Shown: one piece after another, positions 1 through 9,233 of the stretch
Layout: the number at the start of each line of letters is the position of its first letter
Numbering within the stretch: the stretch's first letter is position 1
NCBI RefSeq assembly: GCF_901482605.1
Contig: NZ_LR590481.1
Coordinates: 1,550,001 to 1,614,000 of the forward strand
Direction: 5' to 3'
DNA length: 64,000 nt
From: Hathewaya histolytica
GTDB lineage: Bacteria; Bacillota; Clostridia; Clostridiales; Clostridiaceae
Notes under the pieces: generated by a model
What the model saw: only the letters and a program-made list of their open reading frames with translations
The model's database searches: none
Told to the model about the DNA's origin: nothing
Translations under genes and position numbers: made by a program

Positions 1-7
1 TCCAATT

Positions 8-805
8 TTATAAAATCCCTCTAGATAATAAAGCATTGTATTCTCCAGTCTTACTTAAACTAGTATTACAAAAAGCAATAATGCCATTTTTAACTTCTGA
101 ATTTTCTCCATTTGATAAAAATCTTAATCCATCTACTTTTACTCCTTTGAGATTACCACCATACCCTCCTACAACTCTATATGGAATTATATACTCTTCT
201 TTTTTTATATCTACATTTTTAAACACATCTTCTTCAACTATAATTACAGGTAAATTTGTTACTGGCTCCCTAAGCTCATTTCCCGTATCTAAAAATGCTT
301 TTATAGTTTTATAACTTCCATTAATATTTATTTCTACATCATAAATTAAATTTTTTATCAATAGCTTGTCCTTAATGAATAGTATTATTCTTTGCAAGAA
401 CATAGAAGTGATTATTATTCCTAACATTAATTTTTTATATGTGAAATTAATTACATATGAATTTTTAGGCATAACTCCAGTTTCGTTATACTTCAAGAAA
501 ATACAAATCCCACCTAACGCTATGGTATAAAGAAATAATACACAAACACCCTTTAAAATAAGATTTATATTTTTTCTAATCGATATATAAACCATCAAAA
601 ACGCAATAGAAACTTTAAGTATTATTTGGATACAATTACTTAAAGGCAAAAATAACATTACTAATAATGAAAGACTTCCAACAGAAGCGGAGATTATATT
701 TGCTAAAATACTGTACTTTATATTTAAAGTTTTACACATTAAATATATTAAAAAATAATTCACTATTAAATTTTCAATAATAAGCACATCTAAATATATT
801 TCCAT
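8..805 (-). CDS. spoIIGA: Sporulation sigma-E processing protease SpoIIGA
   Basis: Membrane-bound aspartic protease that, in Bacillus, removes the pro-sequence of sigma-E in the mother cell after the SpoIIR signal. The first ~150 residues are a run of hydrophobic membrane segments. The soluble C-terminal half carries the aspartic protease motif D-T-G at residues 173-175 (FLDTGNEL). Length (265 aa) fits the family. An upstream ATG exists, but the SD AAGGGAGGG at 812-820 sits correctly only for the ATG at 805. It lies downstream of ftsZ, the usual clostridial order, and sigE should follow just off the left edge. The stop codon is inside the window, so the gene is complete. Confidence 0.92.
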   Translation of the reverse strand: MEIYLDVLIIENLIVNYFLIYLMCKTLNIKYSILANIISASVGSLSLLVMLFLPLSNCIQIILKVSIAFLMVYISIRKNINLILKGVCVLFLYTIALGGICIFLKYNETGVMPKNSYVINFTYKKLMLGIIITSMFLQRIILFIKDKLLIKNLIYDVEININGSYKTIKAFLDTGNELREPVTNLPVIIVEEDVFKNVDIKKEEYIIPYRVVGGYGGNLKGVKVDGLRFLSNGENSEVKNGIIAFCNTSLSKTGEYNALLSRGIL

Positions 806-826
806 ATATATCCCTCCCTTACATTT

Positions 827-859
827 ATTATACATCTTGATTTATTAAAATTTTGTCAC
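827..859 (-). promoter_or_regulatory. Candidate wide-spaced spoIIGA promoter with a 0A-like box
   Basis: On the minus strand GTGACA (854-859) is followed 21 nt later by a perfect TATAAT (827-832). The Bacillus spoIIG promoter is known for an overlong spacer of about 22 bp and activation by Spo0A. The overlapping TGACAAA differs from the 0A box core TGTCGAA at two positions. Transcription would begin almost at the SD, leaving a very short leader, so this is only a candidate. Confidence 0.35.
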
Positions 860-946
860 TTTCTATTGCTATAATTAAAATTTAAATATGTATATTCTCC
901 TATATAACAACAATATATTCATATAGACTAAAATTAGAATAAAAAA

Positions 947-984
947 AATAAGATTCGTCACTAAATACATGACAAATCTTATTT
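947..984 (-). terminator. Rho-independent terminator of ftsZ
   Basis: On the minus strand a 14-bp near-perfect stem (AATAAGATTTGTCA with TGACGAATCTTATT, one G-U pair) closes a short loop just after the ftsZ stop and is followed by a run of T. It separates ftsA-ftsZ from spoIIGA. Confidence 0.85.
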
Positions 985-994
985 TATGTAATTT

Positions 995-2086
995 CTACTT
1001 GCTTTGTCTTCTTAAAAAAGCTGGAATTTCTATTTCATCCTCTTCGTCAGAATCTTTTGTTACTGCAACTGTTTCTTCTTCTTTAATAGTTTCACTTGGC
1101 TTATTTTCAGATTTTGAAGCTTTAGCTTGTTCCATTTTTTCTGTATCAAAACCTGTCGCAATTACAGTGATTTTTATTTCATCATTTAAACTTTCATCTA
1201 TTACTGCACCAAATATAATATTAGCGTCTGGATCTGCCGCCTCTCTTACAATTTCACAGGCTTCATCCATTTCTAATAATCCTAAATCTGATCCACCAGT
1301 TACATTTAATAGTACCCCTGTAGCACCAACTATAGAAGTTTCTATAAGCGGACTTGAAATTGCTTGCTTTGCAGCCTCTGCTGCTCTATTTTCTCCTGTA
1401 GCTCTACCAACCCCCATGTGGGCAAGTCCCTTATCTACCATTATAGTTCTAACGTCTGCAAAGTCTAAGTTAACTAGACCAGGAATTGTTATTAAGTCAG
1501 CTATACCTTGAACACCTTGTCTTAAAACATCATCGGCAAGTGTAAAAGCTTCCATTAAAGATGTTTTTTTATCTACCATAGCAAGTAATCTCTCATTAGG
1601 TATGGTAACTAAGGTATCTACTTTATCCTTTAATTCTTTAATCCCCATCTCAGCTTGAACCATTCTTTTTCTTCCTTCAAATGGAAATGGTTTTGTTACG
1701 ACTCCAACAGTTAGGATATCCATGCCCTTAGCAATTTCAGCAACTACAGGTGCAGCACCAGTCCCAGTTCCGCCTCCCATACCAGCTGTAATAAAAACCA
1801 TATCTGCACCTTTAATGCATTCTGCAATCTCATCCTTACTCTCTTCAGCAGCTTTTCTACCAATTTCAGGATCCGCTCCTGCACCAAGTCCTTTAGTTAG
1901 TTTATCACCAATTTGTATTTTCTGTGACGCTTGAGATAATATCAAAGCCTGTTTATCTGTATTTACGCCAATAAATTCTACGTTTTTTAAACCTTCTTTA
2001 ATCATTCTATTAACAGCATTGTTACCGCCGCCGCCACAACCAATTACTTTTATCTGGGTAAGATCTTGCATATCAATATCTATCAC
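995..2086 (-). CDS. ftsZ: Cell division GTPase FtsZ
   Basis: Tubulin-like GTPase that polymerises into the Z ring at midcell and at polar sporulation septa. 363 aa. The tubulin signature GGGTGTG is at residues 104-110 and the glycine-rich nucleotide loop is near residues 17-22. The extreme C-terminus ([10 protein letters not shown], about 351-360) is the conserved peptide that binds FtsA and other partners. The start is GTG at 2084-2086, set by the SD AAGGAGGG. The gene lies 17 bp after ftsA and is probably cotranscribed with it. Confidence 0.97.
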   Translation of the reverse strand: MIDIDMQDLTQIKVIGCGGGGNNAVNRMIKEGLKNVEFIGVNTDKQALILSQASQKIQIGDKLTKGLGAGADPEIGRKAAEESKDEIAECIKGADMVFITAGMGGGTGTGAAPVVAEIAKGMDILTVGVVTKPFPFEGRKRMVQAEMGIKELKDKVDTLVTIPNERLLAMVDKKTSLMEAFTLADDVLRQGVQGIADLITIPGLVNLDFADVRTIMVDKGLAHMGVGRATGENRAAEAAKQAISSPLIETSIVGATGVLLNVTGGSDLGLLEMDEACEIVREAADPDANIIFGAVIDESLNDEIKITVIATGFDTEKMEQAKASKSENKPSETIKEEETVAVTKDSDEEDEIEIPAFLRRQSK

Positions 2087-2103
2087 AGTATTCCCTCCTT
2101 AAT

Positions 2104-3363
2104 TTAGAAAAAATCAGCAAAAAACTCTTTTATCCTAGATACAAAACCAGAGGATTTTTCTTGTGTATTTTCTTCATGAAACTCCTCTTCTGTTTCTACT
2201 TCTTTATGATATCTTTTCTTACTACTTAAAGAATTTTTAGGTTTTGTATTATCAAATACATCTTTTAAAATTCCTACACTTCCTGCATATAAAGTGTTAG
2301 ATGCACCTATGTATTCTGGAACACCGATTCGTATAGGTCTTTTGAAAATATTTTCGCTTAAATCTACTATGCCTTTTAATAATGAAACTCCACCACCGAC
2401 AAGTACTATATTATAAATTTGTTCATACTCTCCACTTTCCTTTATGAAAGCTTTCATAAATTTCAACATCTCTTCTACTCTAGCATTTATTATATCAATT
2501 ACTGTAAAGTACATAACTTCTTTTTCATCATGCTTAGAAGTTTTTAAAATTATTTTTTCATCTTCAAAATTATTTTTTGTTACGCTTCCACATTTTAATT
2601 TTAGGTTCTCTGCTTCTTCATAAGATATATTTAAACACAATGATATATCCTTTGTAATATTGTGTCCGCCTAAAGGTATAAATATATCTTTCTGTAACTT
2701 GTTATCTCTAAAAATAGATATATTGATAGTTTCTAATCCTACATCCACTATAGCTACACCTTTTTCTCTCTCTTCCTTCTTTAGTAATACTGATGATAAT
2801 GCTATAGGTTGGAGTGTGACACCTAATACTCTTATACCCGCTTTATTTACACTTTTTATAAGATTATTTATTATTGTGCTTTGAGCTAGTACAATTTTAG
2901 CTTCCACCTCTAATTTTACTCCACTCATTCCTATAGGATCTTTTATGTTATCATATCCATCTATTATAAATTGTTCTGGAACAGCACCAATTATTTCTTT
3001 ATCCCTATCAATGGATAAGAGCTTTGCTGCCTCGATAGCCCTATTAACATCACCTTCTGTAATTTCTCTATCATCTCCTGAAACAGCTATAACCCCTCTA
3101 TTGTTTATAAATTCACAAATTCCACTTTGAATACTTATAAAAGCTTCATTTATTTTAAATTGAACTATTTTTTCAAGTTGAAAAATACATTTTTCAATAG
3201 ATTTTGAGGTTTTGTCAATATCAACAACGACTCCTTTTTTTAGTCCGCTACAAGAAAAGGAGGTTATTCCCATAATCTGTATTGAACCTTGGCTATTAAT
3301 CTTTCCTACAGAAGCACAGATTTTTGAAGATCCTATATCTAGTCCTACTATGTAATCATACAT
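2104..3363 (-). CDS. ftsA: Cell division protein FtsA
   Basis: Actin-fold ATPase that tethers FtsZ to the membrane and recruits the division machinery. 419 aa. The phosphate-1 loop is GLDIGSSK at residues 7-14, and a second nucleotide-binding stretch includes VGGGVSLLKG near residue 330. The last 16 residues (GFVSRIKEFFADFF) form the typical amphipathic membrane-targeting helix, preceded by a charged linker. It directly precedes ftsZ. The related cell-shape and pilus actins (MreB, PilM) lack this C-terminal helix. Confidence 0.93.
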   Translation of the reverse strand: MYDYIVGLDIGSSKICASVGKINSQGSIQIMGITSFSCSGLKKGVVVDIDKTSKSIEKCIFQLEKIVQFKINEAFISIQSGICEFINNRGVIAVSGDDREITEGDVNRAIEAAKLLSIDRDKEIIGAVPEQFIIDGYDNIKDPIGMSGVKLEVEAKIVLAQSTIINNLIKSVNKAGIRVLGVTLQPIALSSVLLKKEEREKGVAIVDVGLETINISIFRDNKLQKDIFIPLGGHNITKDISLCLNISYEEAENLKLKCGSVTKNNFEDEKIILKTSKHDEKEVMYFTVIDIINARVEEMLKFMKAFIKESGEYEQIYNIVLVGGGVSLLKGIVDLSENIFKRPIRIGVPEYIGASNTLYAGSVGILKDVFDNTKPKNSLSSKKRYHKEVETEEEFHEENTQEKSSGFVSRIKEFFADFF

Positions 3364-3546
3364 GAATCATACCTCCTTACGAGAATCCTCAAAGTTATAT
3401 ATTCAACATAAAACTTATTTTTCCTTTTATTTTATATATATTTTTTATTTCAATGTATATTTAAATTAATAAGGTAAAATTTAATTATATATACTATAAA
3501 TATTATATCATAATATTATATTTTAAAACAAAACCTAATTATAGAA

Positions 3547-3604
3547 AAAGCCTAAAAATTTTAATTTATGCAAATAACTTTAACATAAATTTTTATTTTA
3601 GGCT
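3547..3604 (-). terminator. Terminator after pilT
   Basis: Minus-strand arms AGCCTAAAA and TTTTAGGCT flank an AT-rich loop that can extend the stem, followed by TTTTTC. It lies about 25 bp past the pilT stop. The rest of 3364-3630 is AT-rich spacer in which I see nothing else firm. Confidence 0.7.
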
Positions 3605-3630
3605 AGTCAACTTTAATATTATTTTTTTGA

Positions 3631-4686
3631 TTATAATAACATCATTCTAGTAATTATCTCTTTATCAACCGCATATGTAATTGCAGTATCTTTTGATATA
3701 ACTTTCTTTTTATATAGTTCAACTAAAGACATGTCCATAGTTTTCATACCTAATTTATTTCCTGTTTGTATAATAGACTCTATTTGGGATATTCTTCCTT
3801 CCCTTATGAGATTTTGAATGCTTGGTGTAGAAAGCATTATTTCTAAAGCAGCTATCCTTCCTTTTTCATCAACTCTCGGTACTAATTGTTGTGAAATTAC
3901 ACCTTGTAACACTGCTGCTAATTGAGATTTAACTTGCTCTTGTTGGTATGGTGGAAATACGTCTACAATTCTATGGATAGTATTCGATGCTCCTATAGTA
4001 TGGAGCGATGATAAAACTAGATGTCCATTTTCAGCTGCCCTTAAAGCAACTGTAATAGTTTCTAAACTATCCAGTTCTCCTACAAAAACTACGTCTGGGT
4101 CCTCTCTTAAAAGAGATTTAAGTGCACTTTCAAAACTTTTACTATCTTTTCCTATCTCTCTCTGATTTACAATAGATTTGTTATGTTTGTGTAAAAACTC
4201 TATAGGATTTTCTAAAGTAATAATATGTCCACACCTAGCATTATTTATTTCATTTATCATGGCAGCTAAAGTAGTACTTTTCCCACTACCAGTTGGACCA
4301 GTTACTAATATTAATCCTCTTTTCTTGCTAGCTAGTTCTTTGATTGATGCAGGTAAATCTAATTCTTTTAAAGAAGGTACCTTCCCACCAACTGTTCTAA
4401 TAGCAAGAGCATCACTATTTCTTTGTTTGTATATATTTACTCTAAACCTTCCTATACCTGATAAGGAATAAGTACTGTCTATTTCTCCGTTTTCTTCATA
4501 TATTTTGTAGTCTTCTCCTAAAATTAATTGTGAGTACTCTTTTGTATTCTCTACAGTTAACTTCTCATGATATGCTTGAACTAATTCTCCATTTACTCTT
4601 ATATAAGGGTATGTTCCTACAGTTAAATGTACATCCGAAGCATTTTTATTTACAGCCATTTCCAATAACTGATCTAAATTTATCAT
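3631..4686 (-). CDS. pilT: PilT-type retraction ATPase
   Basis: Hexameric secretion-type ATPase that depolymerises type IV pili for twitching motility. 351 aa. An N-terminal PAS-like region is followed by Walker A (GPTGSGKST, 130-138), the Asp box, Walker B (DPDVVFVGE, about 197-205) and the His box (HLVLSSLHT, 222-230). After the Walker B glutamate most PilT proteins read M-R-D; here it is L-D-S. The C-terminal QNLIREG segment resembles the PilT AIRNLIRE motif. SD AGGAGGAG precedes the ATG. No other pilus genes are in the window, so it is separated from its machinery. Confidence 0.88.
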   Translation of the reverse strand: MINLDQLLEMAVNKNASDVHLTVGTYPYIRVNGELVQAYHEKLTVENTKEYSQLILGEDYKIYEENGEIDSTYSLSGIGRFRVNIYKQRNSDALAIRTVGGKVPSLKELDLPASIKELASKKRGLILVTGPTGSGKSTTLAAMINEINNARCGHIITLENPIEFLHKHNKSIVNQREIGKDSKSFESALKSLLREDPDVVFVGELDSLETITVALRAAENGHLVLSSLHTIGASNTIHRIVDVFPPYQQEQVKSQLAAVLQGVISQQLVPRVDEKGRIAALEIMLSTPSIQNLIREGRISQIESIIQTGNKLGMKTMDMSLVELYKKKVISKDTAITYAVDKEIITRMMLL

Positions 4687-4819
4687 TTTGCTCCTCCTAA
4701 CTCTACAGTAAAAGTTTCTCTCTCTCTTAAATTTACCATGAATTAATATTTAGTTCAACATTTTTCCTTATTTTCCTACAAAACATTTCAGACAATTAGT
4801 ATTTTGTATTTTAAATAAA

Positions 4820-5515
4820 TTATTTAGCATTTAAAGCCTTATTCAATTTTTTCAAAGCTCTTTTTTCTATTCTAGATACATAAGAACGAGATATACCAAG
4901 GGACTTTGCAATCTCCCTTTGGGTCTTTGGTTTACCATCGAAAAGTCCATATCTTTCTTTTATTATAATATTTTCGCGTTCAGAAAGAGATGTTTGAATT
5001 TTTTCGTATAACTTTTTAACCTGTATTTTCATCTCTACTATCTCAATAATAGAATCATCGTCACTGCTTAAAACATCCATCAAAGATATTTCATTTCCTT
5101 CTTTATCAATACCTATAGGATCCTGTAAATACACCTCAGACTTTATCTTTTTATTATTTCTAATTAACATTAATATCTCATTTTCTATACATCTAGCAGC
5201 ATATGTTGCAAGTCTTGTACCCTTTGATGTATCAAAGGAATCTATAGCTTTTATAAGTCCTACAGTTCCTATAGATATTAAATCATCCATTTCTTTTCCC
5301 GTAAAAGAATATTTTTTTACTATATGGGCAACTAGCCGTAAATTTCTTTCAACCAATATATTCTTTGATAGTTCATCTCCATTACTTAACTTTTCTAAGT
5401 AGTATTTTTCTTCTTTTTCATCTAGTGGTTGAGGAAAGGAATTATTTCCTGAAACATAAGCAGTAAAGAAAGTTAAATTACCTAAAAATTGCAATAAGCA
5501 TTGTGCTAATACCAA
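4820..5515 (-). CDS. sigK: Late mother-cell sigma factor SigK (pro-form), uninterrupted
   Basis: Sporulation sigma factor for late mother-cell genes (cortex, coat), made as a precursor. 231 aa. An ~25-residue hydrophobic pro-sequence is followed by sigma region 2 ([14 protein letters not shown] through the -10 binding helices) and a region 4 helix-turn-helix ([20 protein letters not shown]). The start is TTG at 5513-5515, 7 nt after the SD AGGAGG. In some clostridia this gene is split by a prophage-like skin element; here the frame is continuous. SigE is the close alternative, but spoIIGA with its expected sigE partner lies elsewhere. Confidence 0.9.
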   Translation of the reverse strand: MVLAQCLLQFLGNLTFFTAYVSGNNSFPQPLDEKEEKYYLEKLSNGDELSKNILVERNLRLVAHIVKKYSFTGKEMDDLISIGTVGLIKAIDSFDTSKGTRLATYAARCIENEILMLIRNNKKIKSEVYLQDPIGIDKEGNEISLMDVLSSDDDSIIEIVEMKIQVKKLYEKIQTSLSERENIIIKERYGLFDGKPKTQREIAKSLGISRSYVSRIEKRALKKLNKALNAK

Positions 5516-5544
5516 AGTAGTGCCTCCTATTAGTGCTTATTACT

Positions 5545-5573
5545 ATAGTATGAATTATTTCCCGAAATGTTAA
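5545..5573 (-). promoter_or_regulatory. Candidate sigma-E type promoter of sigK
   Basis: The minus-strand octamer CATACTAT (5545-5552) is close to the sigma-E -10 consensus CATACAAT and sits ~30 nt before the TTG start of sigK. The -35 region is a poor match. Sigma-E control of sigK is established in Bacillus; applying it here is inference. Confidence 0.35.
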
Positions 5574-5582
5574 CCTATTTAA

Positions 5583-7295
5583 TTATTTTAATAAATTTTT
5601 TTCCTTTAAAATTTCTACAATATCTTTAAATATTGGTGCAGCAACGCTTCCTCCATCTTCTTCCTTACCACCAGAACTTTTTTTCATCCAATCTATATCT
5701 CTTACTAAAATTACCATAGAATAATTCTTGCCCTTCAAATTAAAAAAACCAGCAAACCACCCATCTGAATGTTTTATTCTTTTTCCATCCTTTATCTCGT
5801 AATACTCTGATGTTCCTGTTTTTCCTCCAACTTTTACACCTTTTACTTTTGCATTTCTACCTGTACCATTTTCAGCTTCAACAACTTGTATCATTGTATT
5901 TTCTAGTGTTTTTGCAGTGCTGTTTTTTATTACCTTTTCCGCTACAGTGTGTATTTCCTTTACTTCCTTATTGTTATCATCCACTATAGAATCTATAATA
6001 TAAGGTCTAACGAAATTCCCCTTGTTCACTATTATATTAGGTATATTTATAGCTTGTAGAGGAGTTATCCTTATTTTTTGTCCTATGGCACTGTGTCTTA
6101 CTTCATCTCTTGATACATGGTTTAAATCTACTTCAAAGTCTCCAGAAACTTCATCTTGGAGGCCTAACATAGGTGTTAATAATCCAAACTTTTTTGAGTA
6201 ATCATATATATTCTTAAATCCTACTTCTTCGCCCAATTGATATAAAATATCATTAGAAGATTGTATTATAGATTGCTTTAGAGACAAGCTATTAAATCCA
6301 TTATATTCTTTTATGTTTTTATCTCTTTTATAAACTTTATTAATAGATGTTATATTTTTATCTATCCCTGCTGCAGCCGTTATGATTTTAAAAATAGAGC
6401 CTGGAAAATATCCATGATTAGATGCAGCTCCTATATTAATATTGGGTCTCTTATCGTCTTTTTGTGCCATTGATAGTATTTTTCCTGTACTACTTTCCAT
6501 GAGTATTACACCTATATCCTTATAAGTTTCAAGACCCTTTTCTCTTATAACACCTTCCACTACCTTTTGAATATCTTTATCTAAGGTAAGCCTAAAGTTT
6601 AAATTGTTCTCCTCTTTTTTCACAACTTCTTTATACAGCTTGTTATCTACCTCTTTCTGTACTAGTACTCTATCGCTTCTATTTTCCTTCCTTATATCAA
6701 ACATAGTTTTTTCTAAGGTTCCAGAACTTTTTGGAGAACTATCTAAATAATTGTTAGCATTATCCATTATACTTAATATATTCCAATCCTTCTCTAACTT
6801 AGATTTGTCATAAGAATACATATAAAATCCCTTTATAGAAGTTATTTGATTTAATTTATCATATGTCTCCTCATCCACTTCGTATTTTAATTTTTTTCCA
6901 TAATCCAATTTTTTTAATTCATCAGGAAAATTATATGTTTTATTAAAATCCCTTAGAATATATTTAGCTTTCTTTATATTATCATTATTTTTGTCTGGAT
7001 TAAATCTTATATAAAAGCTTGGATCAATTACCGCAAAATACTTTTTATCATAACTTATAAGATCCTTACCATTCCTATCTAATAATTTATAGTTTCTATC
7101 TATTATGCTTTCTGAATAATAAAATTGGTTATTAGCTTTACTCTTAAGCTGTTCTCCTTCTATAATAACTATATAAGCATACCTTCCTATAAAGAATAGA
7201 AAAACCATAATTAAAATTATAGATACCGTTATAAGTCTATTTTCATATTTTCTAGGAGGTAAAAAAAACAGTATAGATTTTTTTTCTTTTAACAT
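5583..7295 (-). CDS. Class B penicillin-binding protein (transpeptidase)
   Basis: Membrane-anchored D,D-transpeptidase that cross-links peptidoglycan. 570 aa. One N-terminal transmembrane helix (about residues 21-45), a dimerisation/pedestal region, then the transpeptidase domain: SxxK at S300-K303 (PGSIFK), SxN at 346-348 and KTGT at 492-495. All three active-site motifs are intact. It lies between sigK and udk. A sporulation role is possible but the sequence does not show it. Its SD (GAGGTG, 7301-7306) is inside the 3' arm of the udk terminator hairpin. It is not one of the large SpoVD/Pbp2 proteins with PASTA repeats. Confidence 0.9.
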   Translation of the reverse strand: MLKEKKSILFFLPPRKYENRLITVSIILIMVFLFFIGRYAYIVIIEGEQLKSKANNQFYYSESIIDRNYKLLDRNGKDLISYDKKYFAVIDPSFYIRFNPDKNNDNIKKAKYILRDFNKTYNFPDELKKLDYGKKLKYEVDEETYDKLNQITSIKGFYMYSYDKSKLEKDWNILSIMDNANNYLDSSPKSSGTLEKTMFDIRKENRSDRVLVQKEVDNKLYKEVVKKEENNLNFRLTLDKDIQKVVEGVIREKGLETYKDIGVILMESSTGKILSMAQKDDKRPNINIGAASNHGYFPGSIFKIITAAAGIDKNITSINKVYKRDKNIKEYNGFNSLSLKQSIIQSSNDILYQLGEEVGFKNIYDYSKKFGLLTPMLGLQDEVSGDFEVDLNHVSRDEVRHSAIGQKIRITPLQAINIPNIIVNKGNFVRPYIIDSIVDDNNKEVKEIHTVAEKVIKNSTAKTLENTMIQVVEAENGTGRNAKVKGVKVGGKTGTSEYYEIKDGKRIKHSDGWFAGFFNLKGKNYSMVILVRDIDWMKKSSGGKEEDGGSVAAPIFKDIVEILKEKNLLK

Positions 7296-7338
7296 AAAAA
7301 CACCTCACTTTAGGTAAAATTCTACCCAAAATGAGGTG
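7296..7338 (-). terminator. udk terminator that overlaps the next gene's ribosome site
   Basis: Minus-strand arms CACCTCA (7332-7338) and TGAGGTG (7301-7307) extend inward with an imperfect stem around GGTA/TACC and are followed by TTTTT, immediately before the ATG of the downstream penicillin-binding protein. The 3' arm contains that gene's SD. Confidence 0.85.
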
Positions 7339-7359
7339 CTTTATACAAATTATATGAAA

Positions 7360-7986
7360 TTATCTTTCCTCTTGAAGAATGCTTTCTATTTTAGAAGATA
7401 AACAATCTATAGCTACTTTATTATGCCCACCTTCTGGAACTATAATATCTGCATATTTTTTAGTATACTCTGTAAATTGCATATGCATAGGTCTTACAAC
7501 CCCAAGATATTGTTCTATGACAGAGTCTATAGTTCTTCCTCTTTCATTTATATCTCTCACAAGACGTCTAATAAATCTTACATCTGGATCTGTATCTACA
7601 TATATTTTTATGTCTAGCAGCTCCCTAAGTTTTTTTTCTAAAAGAACTAATATACCTTCTACAATTATTATCTTTCTAGGTTTTATAGTTAAGGTTTCTT
7701 GTTTTCTGTTATGAACTTCAAAATCATATAGAGGTTTTTGTACTTCTTCACCTTTAATAAGATCCTTTACATGTTGTATTAATAGTTTCATATCAAAAGC
7801 GTCTGGATGATCATAATTCGTAAGTTTTCTTTCTTCAAAAGAAAGAAAACTTTGATCTTTATAGTAAGAATCCATCTCTAAAATTGAAAGTGACTCTTCT
7901 CCAAATTTATCGCATATCTCTTTAGCAATCGTACTTTTACCTGAACCAGATCCTCCAGTAATTCCAATAACAAGTGGCTGCTCCAT
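7360..7986 (-). CDS. udk: Uridine kinase
   Basis: Phosphorylates uridine and cytidine to UMP and CMP in pyrimidine salvage. About 208 aa, the family length. The P-loop GGSGSGKST is near the N-terminus and is followed by the phosphoribulokinase/uridine kinase fold (MDSYYKD, the NYDHPDAFD substrate loop and [11 protein letters not shown]). GTG and ATG are adjacent; the SD AAGGAGG is spaced correctly for the ATG at 7986. It follows trhP by 12 bp. The trmR-trhP-udk order matches yrrM-yrrN-yrrO-udk of Bacillus. Confidence 0.96.
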   Translation of the reverse strand: MEQPLVIGITGGSGSGKSTIAKEICDKFGEESLSILEMDSYYKDQSFLSFEERKLTNYDHPDAFDMKLLIQHVKDLIKGEEVQKPLYDFEVHNRKQETLTIKPRKIIIVEGILVLLEKKLRELLDIKIYVDTDPDVRFIRRLVRDINERGRTIDSVIEQYLGVVRPMHMQFTEYTKKYADIIVPEGGHNKVAIDCLSSKIESILQEER

Positions 7987-7998
7987 CACTTATCCTCC

Positions 7999-9231
7999 TT
8001 AGATATTTATAATATCATGTGATTTTATTAAAATATCTTTTTCTTTAAGTTCTTTATCTATTTTAATAGTGAAAATCATTTGAGCAGCAGCTGCAGCTTC
8101 TATATTTTCACCTTTTTCATTCTTCATTACTTCTATAGTAACTTCTACATTTTCACCCTTAGCCTTTAAAACTTCTAGTGTTTCTCCTACTTTTACTTTA
8201 TTCTTCTGTTTTACTGTAGCTGTCATAGTTTCTTTATCAAAGCTTTCAACTACCCCTATAATATCATACTTCTTTTCATAGGCTGAATTATCGTATACCT
8301 GTTTATCTTCTTCATGGAAATAAAATCCCGTAAAGTATTTTCTATGACTTGGTTTCATTAAATAATCTAACCATCTATCCTTAAATTTAAAGTTTTCAGG
8401 TGATTCAAAATATGTATCAATAGCTTCTCTATATGCTTTTGTAACAGATGCTACATAAAATACACTTTTCATCCTACCTTCAATTTTAAAAGAATCCACA
8501 CCTGCCTGTACAAGCTCTGGTATATGTTGTATCATACATAAATCTTTAGAATTCATTATATATGTACCTCTATCATCTTCTATTATAGGATAGAATTCAC
8601 CTGGTCTCTTCTCTTCCATTAAATAATATTTATATCTACATGGTTGAGCACATTGACCCCTGTTAGAATCTCTTCCAACTATATAATTTGAAAGAAGACA
8701 TCTTCCGGAATAAGACATACACATAGCACCATGAACAAAAGCTTCTATTTCCATATCTTCTGAAATTCTTCTCTTCGTTTCACTTACTTCTTCAATTGAT
8801 AATTCCCTTGCAAGAACTATCCTTTTTACACCTTGTTTGTACCAAAATTGGGCAGCCTTCCAGTTTACATTATTAGCTTGTGTACTTAAGTGAAGTTCTA
8901 AATTTGGAACAACTTCTCTTGCTGTCATTATAATTCCTGGATCTGACACAATAACTGCATCTACACGTAAGTTATATAGTTCAGTAAGATATTCCTCAAG
9001 CCCATTTAAATCTTCATTGTGAGGAAAAACATTTAAGGTTACATAAACTCGTTTTCCTTTAGTATGTGCATATTCTATACCTTCTTTTAACTGATCTAAA
9101 TTAAAGTTATTAGCAAAAGCTCTTAAGTTTAATTTACTGCCCCCTAAATAAACAGCATCAGCTCCAAAATCTATAGCAGTCATTAACTTTTCTAAGTTAC
9201 CTGCTGGAGCTAGCAATTCAGGTTTCTTCAC
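7999..9231 (-). CDS. trhP: U32-family tRNA uridine 5-hydroxylation protein (TrhP/YrrO-like)
   Basis: Member of peptidase family U32. TrhP proteins are needed for prephenate-dependent 5-hydroxylation of wobble uridine 34 in tRNA rather than for proteolysis. 410 aa. The N-terminal TIM-barrel-like part begins PELLAPAG and contains AVYLGG. The conserved U32 signature lies at about residues 166-200 with several cysteines (GRCLLSN, RGQCAQPCRYKYYL), likely metal ligands. A small beta-barrel-like C-terminus follows. It starts 2 bp after trmR, so hydroxylation and methylation genes are coupled. Only one U32 gene is present, where Bacillus has two. Confidence 0.82.
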   Translation of the reverse strand: MKKPELLAPAGNLEKLMTAIDFGADAVYLGGSKLNLRAFANNFNLDQLKEGIEYAHTKGKRVYVTLNVFPHNEDLNGLEEYLTELYNLRVDAVIVSDPGIIMTAREVVPNLELHLSTQANNVNWKAAQFWYKQGVKRIVLARELSIEEVSETKRRISEDMEIEAFVHGAMCMSYSGRCLLSNYIVGRDSNRGQCAQPCRYKYYLMEEKRPGEFYPIIEDDRGTYIMNSKDLCMIQHIPELVQAGVDSFKIEGRMKSVFYVASVTKAYREAIDTYFESPENFKFKDRWLDYLMKPSHRKYFTGFYFHEEDKQVYDNSAYEKKYDIIGVVESFDKETMTATVKQKNKVKVGETLEVLKAKGENVEVTIEVMKNEKGENIEAAAAAQMIFTIKIDKELKEKDILIKSHDIINI

Positions 9232-9233
9232 TT

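Noticed and set aside
969-1511. Plus-strand frame opposite ftsZ
   Set aside because: Antisense shadow of ftsZ with low-complexity Ser/Ala composition and no SD.
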